NCBI GenBank assembly: GCA_030606765.1
Contig: JAUWFX010000061.1
Span: forward strand, 1 to 9,437
DNA: 9,437 nt
Direction of reading: 5' to 3'
Origin: Dehalococcoidia bacterium
GTDB taxonomy: Bacteria; Chloroflexota; Dehalococcoidia; GIF9; AB-539-J10
Positions within the stretch are counted from its first letter, which is position 1. Each line of letters starts with the position of its first letter. The position numbers were made by a program, and so were the translations under genes. The notes beneath the pieces were generated by a model. That model saw only the letters and a program-made list of their open reading frames with translations, searched no databases and was not told the origin of the DNA. Shown here piece by piece: positions 1 through 6,618 of the stretch.

Positions 1-70
1 AAGCTAAATCGCCAATATAAAGGTATCAGGGTTTACCCACTTCCACGCTCAGGGACGTACCTTTTGTATC
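1..70. repeat. Direct repeat copy 1, downstream of the CocE/NonD hydrolase gene
   Basis: This stretch aligns without gaps to 1879-1948 with 59 of 70 positions identical by hand count. Eight of the 11 differences fall in positions 31-43. Within it, AAAGGTA (19-25) is the reverse complement of TACCTTT (58-64), and T26/G57 could add a G-U pair, so the repeat can form a stem with a loop of about 30 nt. The copy begins at the window edge and may extend upstream. Conserved arms with a variable centre suit a REP-like or IS200/IS605-type end sequence, but no transposase is visible, so that identity is inference. Confidence 0.8.
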
Positions 71-118
71 TCCTAATTTTGGGTGAACTGTCTCACCTAG
101 TGATTTTACTGTGATATA

Positions 119-1813
119 TTAGTCTTTTGGAATGACTGGTAAGAGCAAGTGTGAGGGGTATTTACCATCGCGGTAGATTTTATGGAGTGTTGGTTTGCTG
201 CTGCAGACGTGCCACATTACATCATATGTTTCGGGGTCGGTAGGAATATCGATGCTTGATATTTCCAGCTTGATGCGATGGCCTGCCTTAAACGTATAAG
301 AAATCGGGCGTAGCTGAGCGACGTATTCGTTGATCTCCCCCGGTCCTACGGGAATTGATTTTGTGAAGTCGTGTCCGATTTCCCAGGGCGTTGTCTTATT
401 CTTATCGAGGGCCCTGAAAGAGGCTTTGAGCCAGCCCGAAGCCAACGGTAGTATGCCGCTGTTATCCGAAGGTTCTTCTCTTACGTCTATTCTGAAGTTT
501 GTATCGTCTGCATCTATGGCAGCGTAAAAGATTATCCTCGGGGGGCCGGTTACCTGCAGGTCTTCGGCTAGGGGCGGAGTCAGATACTGAACACGGGCTC
601 TTTTTTCCGATACATAAAGGGGCTGCTGGACAAAACAATCCGGAACATCGTTGTAATTGTCCGGTTCCGGCGACAAACTCTCCAGGCTGTTAAGATAGAA
701 TTTCGTCCAGGCAGTACTTTCAATCGGCCACTCATTCGCCTTGGACCATTTGTTGTCCACCGCAGTATAGTATCTTATCGGTGGCTCATCCATAATACCC
801 GTATCAATACCCTTAAGCCAGTAATCATACCATCTCAAGACCTCTTCGTGTTGTGTCTTCCATGGGCGGGTCCCCATATTAGAATACAGTAAGAATTTCT
901 TGGGGACTTTCAGCGTGTTATAGATATTAATCTGCGGTTGGGAGAAGAAGCTGAATAGAGGCCCTCCCACATAAGCGGGGACTTTTATCTTGTTAACCCT
1001 GTTGCAAACTGACCTCTCCCAATAATATGGCCCATCATTGGGATTCAGCATGAAGTCGAAGAGGACAGGATTTTTCTCCGGATACTTGAGCAAATGATAG
1101 AGGTAAGGGTATTGTCTTAAATCCGGATTACTCAGGGCTTTCTCTACAAGCTGTTCCAGCTTTTTTGGAGGTGTGTTCTTTATCATAGCTGATATAACAT
1201 TCTTGGGGGCATAACCACACCGTGCGGGATGCGTACCGGTGTACAGACCGTAGAGAAATATATTCAGAACTCCGCCTTCATACAAACCGTGGTTATATAA
1301 GTCGTCGCCGAATATCTCCCAGGGACAGATTGCTTTCAGATGTGGCGGCTGTTCCGCGGCTACAAAAAGCTGGATTGTGGCAAAATAGCAGATACCCGCC
1401 ATCCCGATTTTGCCATTGCACCAGGACTGCTGCGCCAACCACTCTACAATATCGGCGCCGTCTTCTCCTTCCTTTTTAGAAAAGAGGCCTTCATATTCAC
1501 CCTCCGAGTAGCCTGTGCCTCTCAAGTCTCCTATCACGTAAACGTAACCCCGGGGCACGTAAAAGTCGGGGTCGCCAGCTTCTATTGATGCTTCAAAAAC
1601 CGATTTTCCGAACGGTTGCGGAGGCGTGTCAAATGTTTGTACCTCCTTGCCGTAAGGAGATAAAGCAAGCAAGGCCGGGAACTTGCCAGGTGCGCCCGGA
1701 CGGTAAATATCAACCGCCAGCTGCACTCCATCACGAGCTGGAACATAGACATTCTTTTCGACCTTTACCCCGTACATTGGCTTAAACCCAACCTTTTTCT
1801 TACCGCGTACCAT
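119..1813 (-). CDS. CocE/NonD-family alpha/beta hydrolase (peptidase S15-like) with Cys at the nucleophile position
   Basis: The product is 564 residues, a usual length for the CocE/NonD (X-Pro dipeptidyl-peptidase-like) hydrolases, which cleave esters or peptide bonds. The N-terminal half carries the alpha/beta-hydrolase fold: DLRGTGYSEG (97-106) and the nucleophile elbow KIGMAGICYFA (135-145). RPWKTQHEEVLRWYDYWLKG (316-335) leads to the C-terminal jelly-roll domain (about 370-564). The family motif is GxSYxx; here residue 142 is Cys (TGC, positions 1388-1390). The segment expected to hold the catalytic Asp reads VPAYVGGPLFS (278-288) without Asp. Activity and substrate are therefore uncertain. 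No signal peptide is visible, so it is probably cytoplasmic. The ATG at 1811-1813 is chosen because AAAGGAGG sits just upstream; an in-frame ATG at 1864 would lie inside or upstream of the likely promoter. The gene lies between the two 70-bp repeats. Confidence 0.88.
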   Translation of the reverse strand: MVRGKKKVGFKPMYGVKVEKNVYVPARDGVQLAVDIYRPGAPGKFPALLALSPYGKEVQTFDTPPQPFGKSVFEASIEAGDPDFYVPRGYVYVIGDLRGTGYSEGEYEGLFSKKEGEDGADIVEWLAQQSWCNGKIGMAGICYFATIQLFVAAEQPPHLKAICPWEIFGDDLYNHGLYEGGVLNIFLYGLYTGTHPARCGYAPKNVISAMIKNTPPKKLEQLVEKALSNPDLRQYPYLYHLLKYPEKNPVLFDFMLNPNDGPYYWERSVCNRVNKIKVPAYVGGPLFSFFSQPQINIYNTLKVPKKFLLYSNMGTRPWKTQHEEVLRWYDYWLKGIDTGIMDEPPIRYYTAVDNKWSKANEWPIESTAWTKFYLNSLESLSPEPDNYNDVPDCFVQQPLYVSEKRARVQYLTPPLAEDLQVTGPPRIIFYAAIDADDTNFRIDVREEPSDNSGILPLASGWLKASFRALDKNKTTPWEIGHDFTKSIPVGPGEINEYVAQLRPISYTFKAGHRIKLEISSIDIPTDPETYDVMWHVCSSKPTLHKIYRDGKYPSHLLLPVIPKD

Positions 1814-1862
1814 TGTTCCTCCTTTGTAGTAATAGTCTAGTTTTTCCAAAATGCTAGCGCAC

Positions 1863-1893
1863 ATTATACCATCATCTGAAGCTAAATCGCCAA
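1863..1893 (-). promoter_or_regulatory. Predicted promoter of the CocE/NonD hydrolase gene
   Basis: Read on the minus strand, TATAAT (1868-1863) is preceded by TGG, giving an extended -10 element. A possible -35, TTGGCG (1893-1888), is 19 bp upstream and lies inside repeat copy 2. Transcription would start near 1856, which excludes the ATG at 1864 and supports the start at 1813. Confidence 0.6.
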
Positions 1894-1948
1894 TAAAAAG
1901 GTATCAGGAATTACTTCTTCTCACGCTCAGGGACATACCTTTTGTATT
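1879..1948. repeat. Direct repeat copy 2, between the divergent hydrolase and OLD-like genes
   Basis: Second copy of the repeat at 1-70, in the same orientation and offset by 1878 bp. AAAAGGTAT (1896-1904) and ATACCTTTT (1935-1943) form a perfect 9-bp inverted repeat around a 30-nt centre. The first 30 bases match copy 1 except at one position, and the block from CACGCTCAGGGAC to TTTTGTAT is nearly the same in both. It lies in the intergenic space between two divergent genes, and its left end overlaps the possible -35 of the hydrolase promoter. Confidence 0.8.
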
Positions 1949-1966
1949 TTTTTGTTAATCTTCAGC

Positions 1967-1972
1967 TATAAT
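1967..1972 (+). promoter_or_regulatory. Consensus -10 box of the OLD-like ATPase gene
   Basis: TATAAT ends 16 bases before the ATG at 1989. Transcription would start near 1979, leaving a leader of about 10 nt, and no Shine-Dalgarno sequence is present. A weak -35 (TTGTAT, 1942-1947, 19-bp spacer) lies at the right edge of repeat copy 2. The mRNA may be nearly leaderless. Confidence 0.5.
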
Positions 1973-1988
1973 AAATGGCACCGTTGAA

Positions 1989-3656
1989 ATGAAATTAAAA
2001 GAACTGCATCTCTATAATTTTGGCCCTTTTGAAGATTATTCACTAGAATTTCCAAGTGACGCAAAATCTTGCATCTTAATTACAGGGAAAAACAATGCCG
2101 GAAAAACAACAATAATACGTGCCTTACGTCTTATCAGTAGCGCATTGAAGTCTGCGAAGTATTCTCCGACTCCGCTAGTAAGAGAACTTCCCAAGAAAGA
2201 TACTAAAGATATTGACATAAGTAGCATGATATACCGTTTTGAAGAGGGTCAAGCTGATATTCAGGCTATTTTCGATAATGGAAAAACAATTACAGTTTTG
2301 TTAGATAGTACCAAAAATTCCATTACCTGCGTTCTCCCACCACACATTCATTCTTCCTTAAGTCAACAATTCGGATTTCTTCCACCCTTAGGACAACTTG
2401 CTCAACGCGAGAAGTTGTTAGACCAAGGATACGTAATGAAAACAATAGACACTACGTTAGCTCCACAACACTTAAGAAATCATTTATATCACTTAATTGA
2501 TGATGACCAATATTCTCTTATACAACAGATACTGAAGGAAACCTGGGAAGGCATTCAGCTTCAAAAAACTGAATGTGACCGATCTAGTGCTTTCCTTACT
2601 TGTTTGTATGAAGACGGTGATTTTTGTGCTGAAATTGGATGGGCTGGACAAGGTCTTCAAATTTGGCTCCAGATATTAATTCACTTAGTCAGATTATCTG
2701 AACATCCCGTTCTAATATTGGATGAACCCGAAATCTTCTTGCATCCGGAGAAACAAAATGACCTGATACAACTACTACAAAACTATTACTCAGGAACTGC
2801 AATTATCGCTACTCATTCCACTGAATTAATGAGCAATGTTGATATCACTCACATTATTCATGTACAAAAAGGTACAACTAAAGCAAAGTTAAGAAAGTCA
2901 TCTGACTTGCACGCGATCGAAAGCATTCGAAAAAGCATTGGAAGTAGTGTTAATCTATATGCTTCACAGTTTGAAGATGTTGATTCTCTTCTGTTTACAG
3001 AACATAAAACAGATTACGATATACTTGTGATGTTTGCATCTCACTTCGGGATAAACAAAAAAACTCAAAACATTAGATTATCAGGTTCTTCGCAGTGGAA
3101 ACATTACGCAGATTATCGAAAGGCTTATAAAACTTTTTTTGGCAAGGATATTGAGTGTTCAATTCTGTTAGATAAAGACTATTATCCTGCCGATTTCCAC
3201 GAGAGCATTATCCATGATTTACAATCTAAAAATGTAAAAATCACGTTCACGCCGGGAAAGGAAATAGAGAATTTATTCTTGGAACAGGATTTTCTAGTTG
3301 AATTATTACCAAAGAACGCAAGTCGACAAGAACTTGATGATTATCTTGATAAGATATACGAACAAGAGGAGGCGATGTGCTTTCTTAAATACGCTGAATT
3401 CGCGAAAGGTTATTCCGACAGATACAGAGCCAAGGACATCAGCACAGTTTACGCCGAGATACGTCCCAATTTAGCGTCTATTTGGAATGACAAATCTCAA
3501 CGTCATAATCTAATCAAGGGTAAGGATGCTCTAGCAAAAGTTCGAGATTATTTCAGAAGCCACTATCACAATAACCTTACGACTCTCTTCCTCGCAAATG
3601 AGCTAGCTAAACGCCGTAAAGAGTTTGTTCGACGGTTTGTCTCTAGCATCTTTTAA
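1989..3656 (+). CDS. OLD-family-like ATPase with C-terminal TOPRIM-like nuclease region
   Basis: The 555-residue protein begins with an SMC/RecF-type ATPase core: Walker A GKNNAGKT (33-40), a degenerate ABC signature WAGQGLQIWLQIL (218-230), Walker B VLILDEPEIFLHP (241-253, Asp245 and Glu246) and the H-loop IIATHSTEL (272-280, His276). The C-terminal part has TOPRIM-like features: TEHKTD (337-342, acidic Glu338 and Asp342), LLDKD (393-397, a DxD pair) and KEIENLFL (424-431). This order matches OLD (overcoming lysogenization defect) proteins, ATP-regulated DNA nucleases found in phages and in antiphage systems. The usual glycine after the TOPRIM Glu is His339 here. No UvrD-like helicase or reverse transcriptase is adjacent, so a single-gene (class 1-like) OLD protein is most likely. 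The gene is visibly more AT-rich than its neighbours and abuts a repeat, which suggests transfer. No in-frame alternative start with a ribosome binding site was found. Confidence 0.85.
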   Translation: MKLKELHLYNFGPFEDYSLEFPSDAKSCILITGKNNAGKTTIIRALRLISSALKSAKYSPTPLVRELPKKDTKDIDISSMIYRFEEGQADIQAIFDNGKTITVLLDSTKNSITCVLPPHIHSSLSQQFGFLPPLGQLAQREKLLDQGYVMKTIDTTLAPQHLRNHLYHLIDDDQYSLIQQILKETWEGIQLQKTECDRSSAFLTCLYEDGDFCAEIGWAGQGLQIWLQILIHLVRLSEHPVLILDEPEIFLHPEKQNDLIQLLQNYYSGTAIIATHSTELMSNVDITHIIHVQKGTTKAKLRKSSDLHAIESIRKSIGSSVNLYASQFEDVDSLLFTEHKTDYDILVMFASHFGINKKTQNIRLSGSSQWKHYADYRKAYKTFFGKDIECSILLDKDYYPADFHESIIHDLQSKNVKITFTPGKEIENLFLEQDFLVELLPKNASRQELDDYLDKIYEQEEAMCFLKYAEFAKGYSDRYRAKDISTVYAEIRPNLASIWNDKSQRHNLIKGKDALAKVRDYFRSHYHNNLTTLFLANELAKRRKEFVRRFVSSIF

Positions 3657-3677
3657 TTTGCTAACATTTTTGCTAAC
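3657..3677 (+). repeat. Short tandem-like direct repeat after the OLD-like gene
   Basis: TTTGCTAAC occurs at 3657-3665 and again at 3669-3677, directly after the TAA stop codon. The copies are exact and 12 nt apart. This may be chance in AT-rich DNA or a recombination or attachment remnant; nothing else supports an attachment site. The rest of the gap to 3811 shows no gene and no convincing terminator. Confidence 0.4.
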
Positions 3678-3790
3678 GAACTTTTCACCACCATAAAAAA
3701 CCAAGAGTGACCTAGCGGCACAAATCACAGCTAACCAGCCCTCTTTTTGTGAAGGAAGGGAAAGAGCACTGGGTGTTTCGATAGAAAGGG

Positions 3791-3796
3791 CATAAT
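3791..3796 (+). promoter_or_regulatory. Possible -10 box of the TGS GTPase gene
   Basis: CATAAT lies 15 bases before the ATG at 3812, and no Shine-Dalgarno sequence is seen in between. No good -35 is found at standard spacing. If it is used, the transcript would have a leader of about 9 nt, as proposed for the gene at 1989. Confidence 0.3.
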
Positions 3797-3811
3797 GTTA
3801 AAATTAGTTAT

Positions 3812-4792
3812 ATGCCAGCGAATCTACCGCCACAGTATTTCGAGGCTGAGAAGAGATTCAGAGCAGCCAGGGAGCCAGAGGAAAAAATTGCCGCCCTGCA
3901 AGCAATGCTTGCCATTATGCCCAGGCATAAAGGCACCGATAAGCTTCATGCCGGGCTAAGGCGCAAGATTGCCAAGTTTTCGCAAGAGGCAGAAAAAAAG
4001 TACGCCACAGCCAGGAGAGCAGGCTTCTATATCAGCAGGGAGGGTGCCGGACAGGTAATGTTAGTCGGGCCAGCCAATGCCGGGAAATCACAGCTATTAG
4101 CGGCGCTAACCGAGGCTATCCCTGAGATAGCTGAATATCCCTTCACTACCAAGACCCCTATTCCGGGAATGATGAAGTTTGAAGATACCCAGATACAACT
4201 GGTGGATACGCCGCCCATCGGGCACAAAGAAGTGAGAGTACTGTTAGCAAATAGCCTCAGAAACGCCGACCTCATTGCCATTGTAATAGATTTATCCCGG
4301 GAGCCAATAAGCCAGGTAGAGGCAGCTCTCCAAGGGCTAAGAGAAGCAAGAATAGAGCCCTTAACGGATAATGGTACACAAGCAACTCCGGGGAGTTATC
4401 CCAGGAAGATGTTAATCGTGGGGAACAAGAATGAGCTGGCAGACTCAAACGAGAATTGGGAGCTCTTGCGCTCGCAATATACCAGGCTGTTTTCCCTGGT
4501 TTCCATTTCAGCCAGGGAAGGTGGCGGCCTGGAGGAGTTCAAAAGAGCAATTTATCAAGCCCTGAATATCGTCCGGGTTTATACCAAGACCCCCGGCAGC
4601 AAGACCGACCCGACCGACCCTATGATAGTGGAGAAGGGCAGCACAGTGGAAGAAGCTGCTGAGAGCCTCCATAAGGACTTCCGTCAGAATTTGAAGTATG
4701 CTGTCGTTTGGGGCTCAGGAAAGTATGCTGGGCAGAGGGTCAGCAAGGGACATGTACTTCAAGATGGCGACATAGTCGAGTTTCATATCTAG
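3812..4792 (+). CDS. Obg/DRG-like GTPase with C-terminal TGS domain
   Basis: The 326-residue protein has a charged helical N-terminus (1-70) followed by a GTPase domain: G1 GPANAGKS (86-93), a Thr-rich switch region YPFTTKTPIPGMM (109-121), G3 DTPP (132-135), G4 NKNE (205-208) and G5 SISAREG (231-237). A TGS domain (about 271-326, ending in GDIVEFHI) follows. This is the layout of DRG/Obg-related GTPases, which are generally linked to ribosomes or translation; the exact target here is unknown. The G3 and G4 motifs depart slightly from the textbook DTPG and NKxD. The start at 3812 gives a complete-looking N-terminus (MPANLPPQYFEAEKRF) but has no ribosome binding site. It is convergent with the next gene, 95 bp away, and no clear terminator was found between them. 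Confidence 0.9.
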   Translation: MPANLPPQYFEAEKRFRAAREPEEKIAALQAMLAIMPRHKGTDKLHAGLRRKIAKFSQEAEKKYATARRAGFYISREGAGQVMLVGPANAGKSQLLAALTEAIPEIAEYPFTTKTPIPGMMKFEDTQIQLVDTPPIGHKEVRVLLANSLRNADLIAIVIDLSREPISQVEAALQGLREARIEPLTDNGTQATPGSYPRKMLIVGNKNELADSNENWELLRSQYTRLFSLVSISAREGGGLEEFKRAIYQALNIVRVYTKTPGSKTDPTDPMIVEKGSTVEEAAESLHKDFRQNLKYAVVWGSGKYAGQRVSKGHVLQDGDIVEFHI

Positions 4793-4887
4793 CCTTACGC
4801 AGAAGATTTTGGGAAAAATTTACGGTGTCAAGAACCTATGAGCAGAGTGAGAAAACTGCTGCCCTTTATCATAGTCTGACTTAAACC

Positions 4888-6000
4888 TTACACCAGAATC
4901 CTTTTCGGGACTTCCCTGAGGATAGTTTCTGCTTCCCCGACGATCTTCTGTACTAAATCGTCAACCTTGGGCATATCTTTAATTCGCTGAGCCGCCTCAC
5001 CGGCAGCCATGAGCGCTTTTTCCCTATTTCCCTCGAAGGTGGCTTTCATTGATTCGATCTCAAAATCAATCAAAGACATGTCGAGCGTTGCGTAATCATC
5101 GGGAGTACCCAGGAAAACGCCAGGCGATTTCTGGAGGGTATTTTTAGCGTGTTCCTGGCTGCGGGGTGTTTTCAGCCACCGGGCAGGCCCGACAAAACCG
5201 CGCGCTACAAGGGTTGCTCTATCGCCTGCGTCCACAACTTCCTGTTTCCACATCCGATGGAAATCACTTTCCTGTGTTGCTAGAAAGCGGGTCCCCATGA
5301 GCACACCGTCCGCACCCATTAGCAGCGCCGCCGCCAGTGTCTTGCCATCGCAGAACCCACCGGCACCGACAACCATGGTCTTTTCGTCTGATACTTCCTC
5401 CACCACGGCTGGAAGCAGAATCATTGAATGGACTGGCTCCCACGAGGTATGGAAACCGCCCTCATGGCCGGAAGCTACTATCACATCGACGCCAGCTTTC
5501 TTACAGCGCAAAGCTGCCCTAACAGATGGAACAATATGTATCCAGGTAAATCCTGCTCCCTTTATTTTATCTTCCCAGCCAAGAGGGTCGCCGGCAGATG
5601 TATACATCACTTTGAAATGCTTCTTCATATCAGGGTTCTCCTGGCAAACCCTGATGGCCGTATCAATCATGATGTGTGAAGCCGGGAGAACTTCCTTTGA
5701 AACCATCACATTGATACCGAAAATACCACCCTTATCTTTTACCAGCCTGTATGTCCGTTTCAGCACCTTTTCCAGTACCGTAGCCATATCGTCTTCGGGG
5801 TCAGCTTCTCCGGTTCTCACAAAGTCGTTGTAAATCCATGGCTGATCATCTTTGTTAAAAACGCCGCTTGTGGAAAGCAGCCCGAGGACACCTGCGTTTG
5901 CTGTAGCAACACAGAGATTGTTGTTGCTGAAGGGGCCCATTCCCGCCTGTATAATGGGATACTTGATTCCAATTAGGTCACACAATCTTGATTTAATCAT
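4888..6000 (-). CDS. Nitronate monooxygenase / FabK-like FMN-dependent TIM-barrel enzyme
   Basis: The 370-residue product matches the 2-nitropropane dioxygenase (NMO) superfamily in length and motif order: IKYPIIQAGMG (12-22) at the first barrel strand, ASGHEGGFH (176-184) with a His at the end of the conserved glycine-rich segment, VVGAGGFCDGKTLAAAL (210-226) and GADGVLMGTRFL (229-240) for FMN phosphate binding. Members oxidise nitronates or act as FMN-dependent enoyl-ACP reductases (FabK), and the sequence alone does not separate these roles. The active-site segment reads GHEGGFH, not the GxEAGGH usual for class I NMOs, so the substrate is open. No signal peptide is seen, so it is cytoplasmic. 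AGAGGTGG lies 5 nt upstream of the ATG. It appears to be a single-gene unit transcribed from the promoter at 6031-6059. Confidence 0.9.
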   Translation of the reverse strand: MIKSRLCDLIGIKYPIIQAGMGPFSNNNLCVATANAGVLGLLSTSGVFNKDDQPWIYNDFVRTGEADPEDDMATVLEKVLKRTYRLVKDKGGIFGINVMVSKEVLPASHIMIDTAIRVCQENPDMKKHFKVMYTSAGDPLGWEDKIKGAGFTWIHIVPSVRAALRCKKAGVDVIVASGHEGGFHTSWEPVHSMILLPAVVEEVSDEKTMVVGAGGFCDGKTLAAALLMGADGVLMGTRFLATQESDFHRMWKQEVVDAGDRATLVARGFVGPARWLKTPRSQEHAKNTLQKSPGVFLGTPDDYATLDMSLIDFEIESMKATFEGNREKALMAAGEAAQRIKDMPKVDDLVQKIVGEAETILREVPKRILV

Positions 6001-6030
6001 AGAGCCACCTCTTTATTTTTTAATCACGAC

Positions 6031-6059
6031 ATTATAGATATGGCATCGCTGCGGGTCAA
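6031..6059 (-). promoter_or_regulatory. Strong predicted promoter of the FMN enzyme gene
   Basis: On the minus strand TTGACC (6059-6054), a 17-bp spacer and TATAAT (6036-6031) make a near-consensus sigma70-type promoter. The start would be near 6024, giving a leader of about 24 nt that contains the ribosome binding site. Confidence 0.8.
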
Positions 6060-6153
6060 GATAATGGTTGTGTTATTTAATTAGGGGAGAAATTCAGCCG
6101 GCTAAATTTTATCTTTCCCGAATTCCTCTCAGTCTTTTATTTAGGACAGGCTA

Positions 6154-6183
6154 TTGACTTTCTGACACTTCATTAATCATAAT
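6154..6183 (+). promoter_or_regulatory. Predicted promoter of the small membrane protein gene
   Basis: TTGACT (6154-6159), an 18-bp spacer and CATAAT (6178-6183) match five of six consensus bases in each box. The predicted start near 6190 leaves a leader of about 35 nt. It is divergent from the promoter at 6031-6059, with about 95 bp between the two. Confidence 0.7.
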
Positions 6184-6224
6184 AGAAACTGTAGCTTCAA
6201 ATTCAGCACAGGAGGTAAAGGACT

Positions 6225-6368
6225 ATGAAGATGCCTATAACTGGATTGACGATGGGGATAATAGCGATTGTTATTGGAATATTGATTCTAGCTGTACCGG
6301 ACTTGCTGCGATGGATCCTGGGAATTGGCTTTATCGTGGTTGGTATACTAGCCATCCTGAGAAAGTGA
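6225..6368 (+). CDS. Small two-helix membrane protein, DUF3096-like
   Basis: A 47-residue open frame starts at an ATG preceded by AGGAGGT with an 8-nt gap, and has its own promoter. Two hydrophobic segments (about 7-24 and 29-45) are separated by a PDLLRW turn, and the protein ends in a basic RK. Size, two-helix hairpin and the pattern ILILAVPDLLRWILGIGFIV resemble DUF3096 proteins, small inner-membrane proteins of unknown function. The ribosome binding site and helix pattern make it a credible gene despite its size. There is no link to a neighbour beyond lying 250 bp before the MscS channel gene. Confidence 0.75.
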   Translation: MKMPITGLTMGIIAIVIGILILAVPDLLRWILGIGFIVVGILAILRK

Positions 6369-6470
6369 CACTACGCATATAGCCATTACTGGATCAGTCG
6401 CTGTCCTATCTTGCCCGAACTCGTACCTGCGATAGACAGGAATTATACCTTGTAGCTCTTCTTCGACAAT

Positions 6471-6490
6471 GCCCCGGCCGAAAGAGGGGC
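6471..6490. other. Short GC-rich hairpin in the gap before the MscS gene
   Basis: GCCCC and GGGGC pair around a 10-nt centre. No T-run follows on either strand, so it is not a convincing intrinsic terminator. The surrounding gap (6369-6618) contains an extended -10 promoter near its end and a short antisense open frame, but no gene I can support. Confidence 0.3.
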
Positions 6491-6574
6491 TAAGTCCAAC
6501 TACCACTTTTTCGAGATATCTTGGCCACTGTTATACATTCTGGACATCGGTTTAGTAACCAAATTGAAATGTCG

Positions 6575-6583
6575 TGATATAAT
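6575..6583 (+). promoter_or_regulatory. Extended -10 promoter of the MscS channel gene
   Basis: TGATATAAT is a TGn-extended -10 element with a perfect TATAAT (6578-6583); no -35 at standard spacing is needed or seen. The start would be near 6590, giving a leader of about 29 nt that includes GAGGAGG (6607-6613). Confidence 0.65.
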
Positions 6584-6618
6584 TTATTTGTAATTCCTAA
6601 TTATATGAGGAGGTTATT

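Noticed and set aside
330..1785. Several plus-strand open frames of 64-85 codons opposite the hydrolase gene
   Set aside because: They lie wholly antisense to a gene with clear family motifs and show no recognisable domain.
1814..1864. Upstream in-frame extension of the hydrolase to an ATG at 1864
   Set aside because: The extension overlaps the predicted -10 box at 1863-1868 and the predicted transcription start near 1856, while the ATG at 1811-1813 has an AAAGGAGG site.
1..1948. A complete insertion sequence formed by the two direct repeats
   Set aside because: The only gene between them is a hydrolase; no transposase is present and the repeats are direct, not terminal inverted. A cassette or repeat-family origin stays open.
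4793..4887. Bidirectional terminator between the convergent GTPase and FMN enzyme genes
   Set aside because: Only a 4-bp stem (GCAG/CTGC) without a T-run was found; not enough to call.
5297..5833. 178-codon plus-strand frame opposite the FMN enzyme gene
   Set aside because: It is Ser/Pro/Thr-rich, as expected for an antisense shadow of a well-supported gene, and has no motif.
6471..6490. GCCCC/GGGGC hairpin as an intrinsic terminator
   Set aside because: The stem is only 5 bp with a 10-nt loop, and no T-run follows on either strand.
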